A stretch of 64,000 nucleotides of DNA from positions 122,450-186,449 of the forward strand of contig NZ_BLJQ01000003.1 in assembly GCF_014132155.1 (NCBI RefSeq). Direction: 5' to 3'. Positions 1-9,008 of this stretch are shown one piece after another. The position numbers were made by a program, and so were the translations under genes. Under the pieces are notes generated by a model. That model was not told where the DNA came from and searched no databases. It saw only the letters and a list, made by a program, of their open reading frames with translations. Every line of letters starts with the position of its first letter. Within the stretch, counting starts at the first letter, position 1. The stretch comes from Gluconobacter sp. Gdi. Lineage in GTDB: Bacteria; Pseudomonadota; Alphaproteobacteria; Acetobacterales; Acetobacteraceae.

Positions 1-96
1 CGAAGCCACCACCACCGCCGCCACCGAAGCCGCCGCGATCGCCGCCGCCGAAGCCGCCACGATCGCCGCCGCCGAAGCCGCCACGGTCACCATAGG
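1..96. repeat. 24-bp tandem repeat inside the coding region
   Basis: Four head-to-tail 24-bp units start at 1, 25, 49 and 73. The two central units differ at one position; the outer two are degenerate. On the reverse strand each unit encodes eight residues close to GGGDRGGF, so the copy number sets the length of an RGG-like disordered segment. Slippage could vary the number between strains. Confidence 0.75.
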
Positions 97-175
97 ATGG
101 CTGGGACGAATAGTCCCCGTCAAACCCGCCGCGGCGAGGTGAGTTAAAGCTGCGGTCGGTTCTGTTGTTTCTCAA
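1..175 (-). CDS. Cold-shock-type protein, Gly/Arg-rich N-terminal part (partial)
   Basis: Only the 5' part is present; the gene runs off the left edge. The reverse strand reads MRNNRTDRSFNSPRRGGFDG followed by repeats of GGGDRGGF. Acetobacteraceae cold-shock proteins commonly have an RGG-like, low-complexity N-terminus of this kind before a single OB-fold cold-shock domain (family knowledge recalled, not checked). The domain itself would lie outside the window. I chose a TTG start at 175 because GGGA sits 8 bases upstream and the family sequence starts here. An in-frame ATG at 226 is possible but has no visible ribosome binding site. If correct, the product is an RNA-binding cytoplasmic protein. 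A Gly-rich protein of another type cannot be excluded. Confidence 0.55.
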   Translation of the reverse strand, partial: MRNNRTDRSFNSPRRGGFDGDYSSQPSYGDRGGFGGGDRGGFGGGDRGGFGGGGGGGF

Positions 176-395
176 CGGTCTAATCCCGAGACTGGGGTGC
201 CACGGAGGGCTTCTATCCCCTGCCATGACGTATTTCAAAAAGGTGAGAAAAGCCTCAGGCCTTCCTCTGAGGGAATCACTAGCATGGTTTTTTCCCGCAC
301 TGCCACAACGAAAGTGCGAGAAGTGCCCAACTCGCGCGGATTTTAAGATTGTCTCAGTCCACCAAGGGGCTCCGAAGGCTTTGCTTTGATGCCCA

Positions 396-432
396 GTAAT
401 GACATAAAGACACAAATTAATAGCGTCATTAC
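396..432. promoter_or_regulatory. Spaced inverted repeat in divergent intergenic region
   Basis: GTAATGAC (396-403) and GTCATTAC (425-432) are perfect 8-bp inverted arms around a 21-base AT-rich spacer. The element lies between the cold-shock-type gene (reverse) and the LpxR-like gene (forward), the only promoter-bearing space for both. It could be a two-half-site operator. No regulator is identified. The rest of 176-456 is non-coding and probably holds a long 5' leader for the cold-shock gene. Confidence 0.4.
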
Positions 433-462
433 CCTGATCGTACGCGAGATGCAGAGGTGCCC

Positions 463-1467
463 ATGCAGACCCGACTGACTCTTTCCTTCGGGGCCTGTGC
501 CCTACTCGCACTGGCATCTTCGACTGCCATGGCAACGCCTTTGCAGGATCCTTACGGCACCTGGACGATTCAGGGCGAGAATGATGCCGTCTCTACTCTA
601 AAAGGGACGTCAGATCAGTATTATACATCTGGCCTGCGCATTAACTGGACGTCAGGAACCGACAATCTTCCTGAGCCGATTGCGAATCTGAATCATTTCC
701 TGATGGGAAATGGGATGCAGCGCATCAGCATCGGTTTGCAGCAGTTGATTTTTACGCCGCGGGAAACGCAGATGGCGCAGCCGCCGCAGGGTGATCGCCC
801 TTACACAGGCCTGATGCTCGGAACGGTCAATCTTATTAACGATACGGATCTGTCCCGTACGGTTATGGGAATCCAGTTCGGTGTCATGGGCCCCGCAGGC
901 CTGGGACGTCAGGTGCAGAACGGGTTCCATAACCTGATCAGCGATACACCGAACAAAGGCTGGAAGCATCAGCTTGCGAATCAGCCGGTCATGCAGATTC
1001 AGGCTGGTCGAATCTGGCGTCTGCCAGTTGCCAAGGTTTATGGCATCGGAATGGATGTCCTGCCTGCGGTTTCCGGAGCGGCAGGTGACTATCGGACATA
1101 TGCAGACGCTGCTGCAACCTTCCGCATCGGTCAGGGGCTGGATAGTGACTTTGGCAACTCCACGATCGGGCCGGGGCTGGATGGTACGGATGCTTTCCGT
1201 GGAACGCGCCCTGTTGCCTGGTATTTTTATGGCGGCGTAGAGGGTCAGGCTGTCGGGTATGATGCGTCGTTGCAGGGCAACACAGTGCGCCCCAACTCGC
1301 CGCATGTTGAGAAAGTCTGGGATGTTGGCGAAATTCACGCCGGCGTTGCCGTCATGTGGCACGGCATGCGTCTCTCCTATAGCCAGAACTGGCAGACGGC
1401 TCAGTTCAAGTCTCAGAAAGCTGGCCTGTTCAACTACGGGTCGCTCAAGCTCTCCGTCAAATTCTAA
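463..1467 (+). CDS. LpxR-like lipid A deacylase family outer-membrane protein (DUF2219)
   Basis: The product has a signal peptide (hydrophobic core ACALLALASS, cleavage near AMA-TP) and then matches the DUF2219/LpxR beta-barrel family. Visible family motifs are GENDAV near residue 26, SDQYYTSGLRINW, GDRPYTG, and GPAGLGRQVQNGFHNLI. In LpxR the Asn-Asp pair and the His of the NGFH segment belong to the active site, and both are kept here. LpxR removes the 3'-acyloxyacyl group of lipid A in the outer membrane. The chain ends in Phe (KLSVKF), as expected for a barrel assembled by BAM. ATG 463 is preferred over GTG 457 because AGG lies 5-6 bases upstream of it. The lipid A substrate of this organism is unknown, so the activity is inferred. 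Confidence 0.8.
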   Translation: MQTRLTLSFGACALLALASSTAMATPLQDPYGTWTIQGENDAVSTLKGTSDQYYTSGLRINWTSGTDNLPEPIANLNHFLMGNGMQRISIGLQQLIFTPRETQMAQPPQGDRPYTGLMLGTVNLINDTDLSRTVMGIQFGVMGPAGLGRQVQNGFHNLISDTPNKGWKHQLANQPVMQIQAGRIWRLPVAKVYGIGMDVLPAVSGAAGDYRTYADAAATFRIGQGLDSDFGNSTIGPGLDGTDAFRGTRPVAWYFYGGVEGQAVGYDASLQGNTVRPNSPHVEKVWDVGEIHAGVAVMWHGMRLSYSQNWQTAQFKSQKAGLFNYGSLKLSVKF

Positions 1468-1495
1468 GACCAGACTCTAGGGTAACGCCCACACT

Positions 1496-1532
1496 AAAAA
1501 GCCCGACCGCAGAAAGCGGGACGGGCTTTTTT
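1496..1532. terminator. Bidirectional intrinsic terminator
   Basis: An A-tract, then GCCCG-CCGC and GCGG-CGGGC arms around AGAAA, then a T-tract. It lies between the convergent LpxR-like and GGDEF-EAL genes and fits termination in both directions. Confidence 0.85.
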
Positions 1533-1533
1533 C

Positions 1534-3249
1534 TTAAGTGGATTGCGACGCAGGTTTAGCCTGATCTCCGACCGGGGAGCCAAGGAGATATCCTTGAACC
1601 TCTTCGCACCCATAGGCGTCTAAAAAGGCCATCTGGGATTCAGTCTCTACACCTTTGGCACACGTCGTGATGTTCAAGGCGCGTGCAAGTGCGAGAATCG
1701 CGCACATGACTTCGTTCGCGCGATTATTTTCCCCAAGGCTGTTGATAAACCTGCGATCAAGTTTGATCTGATCCAAGGGATAGAAGCGTAGACGCTCCAG
1801 AGATGAAAAGCCGGAGCCAAAATCATCAAGCGCAAGTCTGACACCGAGCGCGCGGACACGTGACAACTCACGGAATGTGATGTCTTCCGGCCCGAAGAAG
1901 CGAGGTTCGGACATTTCAATCTGCAGGCGTTCAGGGGCGAGGCCGCTCTCCTGTAGGATTTCCTTGACCAGTTTTGAGAGGCGCTCGCTGACCAGCCAGA
2001 CCGGTGAGATATTGACGCAGACCCTGTGAGGAACATCCCATTTTGCCGCCGCCATGCAAGCTGTTCTGAGACTCCAGCTATCCAGCATCTCAACAAGGCC
2101 TGCTTCTTCGGCGCAACGAATGAAGAGTGCGGGCGGGACTTCGCCGTAACCCGGTCTGGTCCACCGCAGAAGAGCTTCATGAGCTACGATCTGCTGGGAT
2201 GCTGTGTCAACGACCGGCATCCAGTTCAGGAACAGGCCGTTCTGTTCTACGGCAACGGCCAGATCCTGTTCCAGGCTGGAGGACAGGATATGCATCCGCG
2301 TTGTTTCTTCGTCCGCGCGCCTTTCATGGCCACCGCCGAGGCGTTGGGCTTCCATGAGTGCAGCCTTGGCGCTCGTGAGAAGATCATCGACCGTATTCCC
2401 ATCTTCCGGGAACATTCCCCATCCAACGGATAAAGAAAATGGCAAAGAGGAATTGGCAAGAGCAACGGGAGTTTCAGAAATCCGAAGGATGGATGTCATT
2501 AATGATCGTGTTGTTACCTGCGTATAGCCAGGTGGCGTCAGCACGATAAAGTTGCCGCCGCCCATGCCGCCAAGGAATGCGCCTTGCGGCAGAAGCTTTT
2601 CAATTCTCCGAATGATCTCTTCGAGAATGATGTCGGCAACGTCCCAGCCGTAACGTTCATTAATGAAAGACAGGTGATCGAGATTGAAACGTATTAATCC
2701 AAACTTCGCCCGCCTTGTCAGGGTCGCAGTCTGCTCGATGTACCACTGCACAGATTCCATGCTTTGCATGCGGTTCGGCAGGACAGAACCTGTGTTGTAA
2801 ATCGGGTTCCGTGTCAGGCTTGCGAGATCCTCAAGCGCGTCCAAAGTCTTCTGGCCTGAAAGCTCAGTCGTTTCACCGGCAATCAGGAGAAAAAGAGAAG
2901 TTGCCGTTCGCATGTGGCGATGCGCGCTGCCGATACTGATCCCTGCAACGGTTAGCCCTTGTGAGACTTGGAAGGTCTGTGATGAGGGGGTTGCAGAGAG
3001 TTCAGCGAAAGGAAAATTACCCAGCGTATCGGTGAGGGGAGCGCCGACATAAGCAATTTCAAGCGGTAAGGCCTGCTTTGAAAGGGCGATTATTCCCGCT
3101 GAGGAGGCGCCGGTTAAGGAGCGCGCCAGTCTGAGCAGAGGCAGGTAACTGGCGGACGACGTCCCTTTCAGGAAAGAAGCTGCGTGCTGATCGTCACCAG
3201 TTGAGAACATACTGTAAACCCGATTATGGATAAGTCGTAAAACCGTCAA
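1534..3249 (-). CDS. GGDEF-EAL protein with both active sites degenerate
   Basis: About 140 N-terminal residues resemble a GAF-type sensor. They are followed by a GGDEF domain (about 145-310) and an EAL domain (about 325-560). The GGDEF signature is GGGNF (230-234), lacking both acidic residues, so cyclase activity is not expected. The EAL domain keeps E358 of EAL, N413, E445, the DD pair at 475-476, K496 and Q552. However the invariant Glu of the EGVE motif, a catalytic residue in studied EAL phosphodiesterases, is Lys (AKGVE, K532; codon AAA where GAA would restore it). The protein is therefore more likely a c-di-GMP-binding or protein-interaction regulator than an enzyme. It lies downstream of recG on the same strand, 56 bases away. 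The start is uncertain: TTG 3249 or ATG 3210; neither has a strong ribosome binding site. Confidence 0.85.
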   Translation of the reverse strand: MTVLRLIHNRVYSMFSTGDDQHAASFLKGTSSASYLPLLRLARSLTGASSAGIIALSKQALPLEIAYVGAPLTDTLGNFPFAELSATPSSQTFQVSQGLTVAGISIGSAHRHMRTATSLFLLIAGETTELSGQKTLDALEDLASLTRNPIYNTGSVLPNRMQSMESVQWYIEQTATLTRRAKFGLIRFNLDHLSFINERYGWDVADIILEEIIRRIEKLLPQGAFLGGMGGGNFIVLTPPGYTQVTTRSLMTSILRISETPVALANSSLPFSLSVGWGMFPEDGNTVDDLLTSAKAALMEAQRLGGGHERRADEETTRMHILSSSLEQDLAVAVEQNGLFLNWMPVVDTASQQIVAHEALLRWTRPGYGEVPPALFIRCAEEAGLVEMLDSWSLRTACMAAAKWDVPHRVCVNISPVWLVSERLSKLVKEILQESGLAPERLQIEMSEPRFFGPEDITFRELSRVRALGVRLALDDFGSGFSSLERLRFYPLDQIKLDRRFINSLGENNRANEVMCAILALARALNITTCAKGVETESQMAFLDAYGCEEVQGYLLGSPVGDQAKPASQST

Positions 3250-3305
3250 AGAACGATAAAGTTCCTTCTCGGAAGACAGATTAACAATTCTTTCTTAAAG
3301 GTCCT

Positions 3306-5408
3306 TTAACCAGAAATCAAAAGGCGGTCGGGCTCGGAGCGGTCAAAGAGCGTTAGCATAATTCTCAATGCTTCGCCCCGAGAACCTTTTAAAGATGGAT
3401 TACGCATCAGTTCTCGCTCACTATCTTGCTGCATTGCAGTCAAAAGGAGTGAAATTCTTGCTCCTTGGGCTAGTCGGAAGCCCGGAAGGCCTGACTGACG
3501 GTCCCCGGCAAGGTCGCCTCCACCTCGGATTCGGTAATCCTCGTCAGCAATCATAAATCCATCGTTAGTGTCTCGTAAAAGTGTAAGTCGCCTGACGGCG
3601 GTTGGTGTTGCCAGTCCATCATGCAGTAGCAGGCAGAAGGATTTTTTTGATCCACGACCTACGCGACCTCGGAGCTGGTGGAGCTGGGCCAGACCAAAAC
3701 GTTCTGCCTGTTCGATCACCATGACGGAGGCGTTAGGGATATCCACACCAACTTCAATCACGGTTGTGGCAACCAGGATGCGTGTTTCACCTCGTCGGAA
3801 TGCTTCGAGGGCAGCCTGTCGAATAACTATGTCCTGCTTGCCGTGGGCCAGCCCTACGATGTTGGGGAAGCGTTCTCCCAGCATGGCCCAACGTTCTTCT
3901 GCTGCCGCTGCGGATTGTGTTTCGCTATTTTCAATGAGGGGGCAAACCCAGAAAACCTGAACCCCGTCAGCGACGGCACGAGATATGGCCGCCAGAATGT
4001 CTGGCATGGCGTCCATGTTATGCAGGGTCGTGCGAATGGGTTGCCTGCCTGCTGGTTTGGAATCCAGGCGGCTTACGCTCATTTCTCCCCATTCCATGAG
4101 CTGAAGCGTTCGCGGAATAGGGGTGGCGGTCATGACCAGAATATCTGTTGCCTGTCCCTTGGCGCTCAGATTCATCCGTTGCTTCACGCCAAAACGGTGC
4201 TGCTCGTCAATGACGGCCAGTCCAAGGTCCGCAAACGTCACGCCTTCCTGAAACAGGGCGTGAGTTCCGACGATGATGCGCGCAGTTCCATCGGCAATGG
4301 CCGCCAATGTCTCGCGGCGTGCTGCGCCTTTGATCGTCCCGCTCAGATAAACGCATTGGGTGGGACAAAGGCGGGAAACCGTCTCGAAATGTTGACGTGC
4401 CAGAATTTCTGTTGGCGCCATGAGGGCCGCCTGGGCACCTGATTCCACGGCTTGAAGCATGGCATTCATCGCGACAAATGTTTTGCCGGCGCCCACGTCT
4501 CCTTGCAGCAGACGCATCATCGGAGCAGAGGCCGCCATGTCCTGACGGATTTCAATGATAGCTGAAGACTGGGCCGACGTTGGCTTATGCCCAAACCGAC
4601 GATTTAGCTCTGTCTGGAGTGCGCCCGTGCCCGGCATGCTGCGGCCTATCCGGCTGCGTGCTTTAAGGCGAGCCAGTCCAAAACAGAGCTGGTCAGCGAG
4701 AAGTTCATCCGCAGCAAGACGGGAAAGTGCGCGCTCTCGCACTGGCGCCCATTCGACATGAGCAGGAATACTCTCCGGGGCCTGCAGGATATGCAGCGCC
4801 TGTGTAAAAGCTGGCCAGCGGCGCTTTTGGACAAGGGCGTGGTCCTGCCATTCGGGAAAATCGGGCAGAAGCGTCAGGGCCGCGCGCATGGCTTTGCGCA
4901 CTGTGTAGGGAAACAGGCCCGCCGTCAGGGGCCAGACGGGTTCAAGTCTGGGAAAGCTATCACGCTTTTCCCATGTTGTGACATGATCCGGCTGGGGCAT
5001 CGTCAACTCACCCTGGAACCGGCTGGTCTTGCCCGAGACAAGAAGCTCTGCCCCTACGGTGGGGGCAGGCATATTTTTCTGCTGGAAAAAAACCAGATCC
5101 AGCCTTCCCGTGTCGTCTTCTGTGCGAATGATGGAGGGTTGGCCGGGGCGTGCAGCCTTGCGGATTGAGAGGACACGGACACGCGCTGTCAGGATTTCTC
5201 CGGGTGCGAGATTGTGTCCTGCGGCAACTGTGCGCAGAATACGACGGTCAACAATTCGCTCGGGAAGGGTGAACAGCAGGTCCAGGACGCGCCGTCCCCC
5301 TGCGATCTTTTCCAGCAGACTTGCATGTCTTGGCCCGATTCCGGGCAGGGACGTCAGTGGTGCGAAGAGTGGAGCAAGAAAATCTGGAGAGGGCTGTTCG
5401 GACTGCAT
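3306..5408 (-). CDS. recG: ATP-dependent DNA helicase RecG
   Basis: RecG is a branch-migration helicase that regresses stalled replication forks and processes recombination intermediates. The 700-residue product starts MQSEQPSPDF and has the N-terminal wedge region with the LPGIGP motif, Walker A GDVGAGKT near residue 305, the RecG-type DEQHRFG box near 400, and the RGRVGRG motif. The open frame extends upstream to 5825, but that would run over the divergent mfd start. The ATG at 5408 gives the usual family length (about 690-700) and leaves a 72-base divergent promoter region shared with mfd. Two DNA-repair translocases thus face away from one short intergenic space. Confidence 0.95.
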   Translation of the reverse strand: MQSEQPSPDFLAPLFAPLTSLPGIGPRHASLLEKIAGGRRVLDLLFTLPERIVDRRILRTVAAGHNLAPGEILTARVRVLSIRKAARPGQPSIIRTEDDTGRLDLVFFQQKNMPAPTVGAELLVSGKTSRFQGELTMPQPDHVTTWEKRDSFPRLEPVWPLTAGLFPYTVRKAMRAALTLLPDFPEWQDHALVQKRRWPAFTQALHILQAPESIPAHVEWAPVRERALSRLAADELLADQLCFGLARLKARSRIGRSMPGTGALQTELNRRFGHKPTSAQSSAIIEIRQDMAASAPMMRLLQGDVGAGKTFVAMNAMLQAVESGAQAALMAPTEILARQHFETVSRLCPTQCVYLSGTIKGAARRETLAAIADGTARIIVGTHALFQEGVTFADLGLAVIDEQHRFGVKQRMNLSAKGQATDILVMTATPIPRTLQLMEWGEMSVSRLDSKPAGRQPIRTTLHNMDAMPDILAAISRAVADGVQVFWVCPLIENSETQSAAAAEERWAMLGERFPNIVGLAHGKQDIVIRQAALEAFRRGETRILVATTVIEVGVDIPNASVMVIEQAERFGLAQLHQLRGRVGRGSKKSFCLLLHDGLATPTAVRRLTLLRDTNDGFMIADEDYRIRGGGDLAGDRQSGLPGFRLAQGARISLLLTAMQQDSERELMRNPSLKGSRGEALRIMLTLFDRSEPDRLLISG

Positions 5409-5480
5409 TGCAACGGGCGCTCCCCGGGGCTTTTCTTGGTATGGCAGGGTCTGGAACGGCAGGTATAGGGCAAGAGCAGG

Positions 5481-8400
5481 ATGGAACAAAACGAAACCAT
5501 GAGCCGTGAAATGCCCCTCACATCCTTTGGTCCGACCGTCTGGGGTGTCCCGGACGGGAGTGTGGCGCTGCTGCTTCGCCAGCGGCTGGCAGAGCATGAA
5601 GGGCCGTTTCTGCATGTTGCGCGGGACGACGCTGCTGTTGCGGCTCTGATGGACATGCTGGCGTATCTGATGCCGGAAGTTGAAGTTCTGCGCCTGCCCG
5701 CGTGGGACTGCCTGCCTTACGATCGTGTCTCTCCCAATGCTGCCCTTGTTGCTGAGCGTGTTGGAACATTGTGTCGTCTGCTGGAGCCGACGAAAGCCCG
5801 CCGGATCGTTCTGACGACCGTGCACAGTCTGTTGCAGCGCGTTCCGCCACGATCGGCTTTCAAAGGCCAGTCCATCAGTGTGGCTACGGGTGAAATGCTC
5901 GATCAGTCTCTCCTGATCGAGGTTCTCGTCGCCAATGGCTACACGCGGACTGATACGGTCATGGAAGCGGGTGAGTTCGCGGCGCGGGGCGGCATTTTCG
6001 ATCTTTTCCCAGCCGGTGCACCAGACCCGATCCGCCTCGACCTTTTTGGCGATGAAGTCGAAAATATCCGTGCCTTTGACATCGCTACTCAGCGCTCAAC
6101 GGAAAAGCTTGCGCGTTTCGAGCTGCGGCCTGTCTCGGAATTTTCTCTCAGTCCGGAGAGTATCAGTCTTTTCCGCACGGGATGGCGTGATACGTTTGGG
6201 CCATCAGCTGCATCGGACACGCTTTATGAGAACGTCTCTGATGGGCGGCGTTATCCGGGTCTGGAGCACTATCTGCCGCTTTTCCATGATGGCGATGGCC
6301 ACCAGATGGAAACGCTGCTGGATTATCTGCCAGACGTTGCAATCAGCTTCGACAGCCATGCACCGGAGATTCTGAAAGCCCGTCTGGACATGATCGCCGA
6401 CCACTATGAGGCGCGTCGTGTTCCTGTTCGAGACGGCGAGATGCCGTATCGGGCGCTTCCGCCGCATCGTCTCTATCTGGACCAGCATGGCTGGAATGCC
6501 ATGCTCTCCAGGGCGCCATCTGTTTTGCTGAACGCATTTGGCAAGCCGGATCTGGGAGAAGGCGTAGAAGCCGGAAGCCGTCCCGGACCGCTTTTTGCCC
6601 GGGCCAAGGACGGGTCTCGCGAGGGTGTTTTTGAAGCGTTTGGCAAGCAGGTTGAAGAGTGGGCGCAGTCCGGGCGCCGCACGTATGTTACGGCCTGGAG
6701 CCGTGGCTCGCGGGAGCGGATCGCCCATCTGCTTCAGGAACATGGCGTCGGCGTTGAAAGTTATGACGACTGGCCGTCCGCAGCAGGCATGTCCCGAGGG
6801 ACAGTTGGTCTGCTCGTTCTCGGGCTAGAGCGTGGGTTCGTTTCAGATCGTCTGTGTTTTGTGTCTGAACAGGACCTTCTGGGAGAGCGTATTTCCCGGC
6901 CGCCTCGTCGCAAGAAGCGTGGTGAACAGTTCATTTCTCAGGTGGGCGAGATTTCCGAAGGGGACCTCGTTGTTCATCAGGAATACGGGATTGGACGCTA
7001 TGTCGGGCTTGAGACCATCCGCGAAGGGCTGGTTGCGCATGACTATCTTTCCATTCTGTATGATGGAGAGCAGCGTCTTCTTCTGCCGGTAGAGAACATC
7101 GAACTCCTGAGCCGTTTTGGTTCGGAGCAAGCCAGCGTCCAGCTCGACAAGCTCGGCGGTACGGCCTGGCAGGCCCGTAAGGCCAAGATGAAATCGCGCA
7201 TCCGCATCATGGCGGGTGAACTGATTCGGACGGCTGCTGCGCGTGCATTGCGTGAAGCTCCGACGCTCGCGCCGGCAGAGGGGCTGTGGGACGAGTTCTG
7301 CGCCCGTTTCCCGTTCGTGGAGACGGAAGATCAGTCTCGTGCGATCGCTGATGTTCTAGAGGATATGAGCTCCGGTCGCCCAATGGACCGGCTGGTGTGT
7401 GGAGACGTCGGCTTTGGAAAAACCGAAGTTGCCTTGCGTGCGGCTTTTGTTGCCGCGCTCTCAGGAATGCAGGTGGCTGTTGTTGTTCCGACAACGCTTC
7501 TGGCTCGTCAGCATTACCGTGGCTTTGTGGCGCGATTCGAAGGTCTGCCGGTTCGGATCGGACAACTGTCACGCATGGTGACACCCAAGGAAGCGACAAA
7601 AGTCCGCGAAGAGATGGCGGACGGCCGTCTGGATATCGTCATCGGGACGCATGCCCTTCTGGCCAAGACGGTCTCTTTCGAACGTCTGGGCCTGCTGATC
7701 ATTGATGAAGAGCAGCATTTCGGTGTCTCTCACAAGGAAAAGCTCAAGGCTCTGCGGGAAGACGTGCATGTCCTGACACTGTCAGCCACGCCGCTGCCAC
7801 GTACGCTCCAGCTGTCCCTGTCCGGTGTGCGGGAAATGAGCCTGATTGCGACGCCGCCGACGGATCGTCTCGCAGTTCGCACGTTTATTACGCCGTTTGA
7901 CAGCGTCATGATCCGCGAAGCGATTCAGCGTGAGCGTTTCCGCGGTGGGCAGGTGTTCTGTGTGTTGCCGCGACTCGCTGATCTGGACCGGATGGCAGAG
8001 CGCTTGGCCGAGATTGTTCCGGATGCGAAGGTCGTTCAGGCGCATGGACGTTTGACGCCGACTGAACTGGAACGCGTCATGACCGAATTTGCCGACGGCA
8101 AATATGACATCCTGCTTTCCACCAATATCGTGGAGAGTGGTCTCGATATGCCCAGCGTGAATACGATTATTATTCATCGGGCAGATATGTTTGGCCTCGG
8201 GCAACTTTATCAGCTGCGCGGGCGTGTGGGGCGAGGCAAGCAGCGTGGCTATGCCTATCTAACCTGGCCGCAGACGAACCCATTGTCGGCCGCTTCTGAA
8301 AAACGTCTGGAAATTATGCAGACGCTCGACTCACTTGGTGCTGGCTTCACATTGGCGTCGCACGATCTGGATCTTCGGGGTGCGGGAAATCTGCTGGGCG

Positions 8401-8981
8401 ATGAGCAGTCCGGGCATATCAAGGAGGTCGGGATCGAGCTGTATCAGCAGATGCTGGAAGATGCCGTTCTGGATCTGCGTCGCGAACGCGGTCGGAAGGC
8501 GGAGGAAGAAGACAGCTGGACGCCGAATATTATCCTCGGATTGCCTGTGCTGATTCCAGACACTTATGTGCCTGATCTGCCGGTTCGGCTGGGGCTATAT
8601 CGGCGTATTGCATCCTTGACCGGAGAAGCGGAAGTCGAGGCCATGCGCGCTGAACTTGTGGACCGGTTTGGATCATTGCCGCCAGAGGTGGGGAATCTTC
8701 TGGACGTCGTGCTCATCAAGCGTCTGTGCCGTGAGGCTGGTGTGGAGCGTCTGGAAGCCGGGCCGAAGGGGATGGTGCTTCAGTTCCGCAAGAACCGGTT
8801 CCAGAACCCCGCCGGGCTGATCGATTGGGCGACTCGTAAGAAGGATTCGGGCGTGAAGATCCGCCCCGATCAGAAGCTGGCTATTATTCGCGAAATGACG
8901 AACGCTACCCGCATTGGTTTTGCGAAGAAAGTAACGACCGTTCTGTGCAAACTCGTGCGGAAACTGGAAGACGCCGACTAA
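5481..8981 (+). CDS. mfd: Transcription-repair coupling factor Mfd
   Basis: Mfd pushes stalled RNA polymerase off DNA lesions and recruits UvrA. The 1166-residue product is full length. It has a UvrB-homology module at the N-terminus (VWGVPDGSVALLL onward), the RNA-polymerase-interacting segment with VVHQEYGIGRYVG near 496, Walker A GDVGFGKT near 641, the DEEQHFGV box near 741, RGRVGRGKQRGYAYL, and the C-terminal TRCF domain. The start is either ATG 5481 or ATG 5499; the second has GGA about 11 bases upstream, while the first has its purine run too close. The stop codon lies in the loop of a long hairpin (8957-9000). Confidence 0.97.
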   Translation: MEQNETMSREMPLTSFGPTVWGVPDGSVALLLRQRLAEHEGPFLHVARDDAAVAALMDMLAYLMPEVEVLRLPAWDCLPYDRVSPNAALVAERVGTLCRLLEPTKARRIVLTTVHSLLQRVPPRSAFKGQSISVATGEMLDQSLLIEVLVANGYTRTDTVMEAGEFAARGGIFDLFPAGAPDPIRLDLFGDEVENIRAFDIATQRSTEKLARFELRPVSEFSLSPESISLFRTGWRDTFGPSAASDTLYENVSDGRRYPGLEHYLPLFHDGDGHQMETLLDYLPDVAISFDSHAPEILKARLDMIADHYEARRVPVRDGEMPYRALPPHRLYLDQHGWNAMLSRAPSVLLNAFGKPDLGEGVEAGSRPGPLFARAKDGSREGVFEAFGKQVEEWAQSGRRTYVTAWSRGSRERIAHLLQEHGVGVESYDDWPSAAGMSRGTVGLLVLGLERGFVSDRLCFVSEQDLLGERISRPPRRKKRGEQFISQVGEISEGDLVVHQEYGIGRYVGLETIREGLVAHDYLSILYDGEQRLLLPVENIELLSRFGSEQASVQLDKLGGTAWQARKAKMKSRIRIMAGELIRTAAARALREAPTLAPAEGLWDEFCARFPFVETEDQSRAIADVLEDMSSGRPMDRLVCGDVGFGKTEVALRAAFVAALSGMQVAVVVPTTLLARQHYRGFVARFEGLPVRIGQLSRMVTPKEATKVREEMADGRLDIVIGTHALLAKTVSFERLGLLIIDEEQHFGVSHKEKLKALREDVHVLTLSATPLPRTLQLSLSGVREMSLIATPPTDRLAVRTFITPFDSVMIREAIQRERFRGGQVFCVLPRLADLDRMAERLAEIVPDAKVVQAHGRLTPTELERVMTEFADGKYDILLSTNIVESGLDMPSVNTIIIHRADMFGLGQLYQLRGRVGRGKQRGYAYLTWPQTNPLSAASEKRLEIMQTLDSLGAGFTLASHDLDLRGAGNLLGDEQSGHIKEVGIELYQQMLEDAVLDLRRERGRKAEEEDSWTPNIILGLPVLIPDTYVPDLPVRLGLYRRIASLTGEAEVEAMRAELVDRFGSLPPEVGNLLDVVLIKRLCREAGVERLEAGPKGMVLQFRKNRFQNPAGLIDWATRKKDSGVKIRPDQKLAIIREMTNATRIGFAKKVTTVLCKLVRKLEDAD

Positions 8982-9000
8982 GCGTTTTTCCAGCTTCCGC
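8957..9000. repeat. Long imperfect hairpin enclosing the mfd stop codon
   Basis: Arms 8957-8974 and 8982-9000 pair with 16 Watson-Crick and one G-U pair, one mismatch and one bulged T. The seven-base loop contains TAA, the mfd stop. The right arm ends 8 bases before the stop codon of the convergent gene. There is no U-tract, so it is not a standard intrinsic terminator. It may act as a bidirectional 3'-end structure. Confidence 0.7.
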
Positions 9001-9008
9001 AGTGGCAC

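Noticed and set aside
652-1362. A 236-residue open frame antisense to the LpxR-like gene
   Set aside because: The forward frame has a signal peptide, family motifs and a terminal Phe; the reverse reading has none.
5409-5825. N-terminal extension of RecG by 139 residues
   Set aside because: It would cover the mfd start and the divergent promoter, and the added residues do not resemble RecG.
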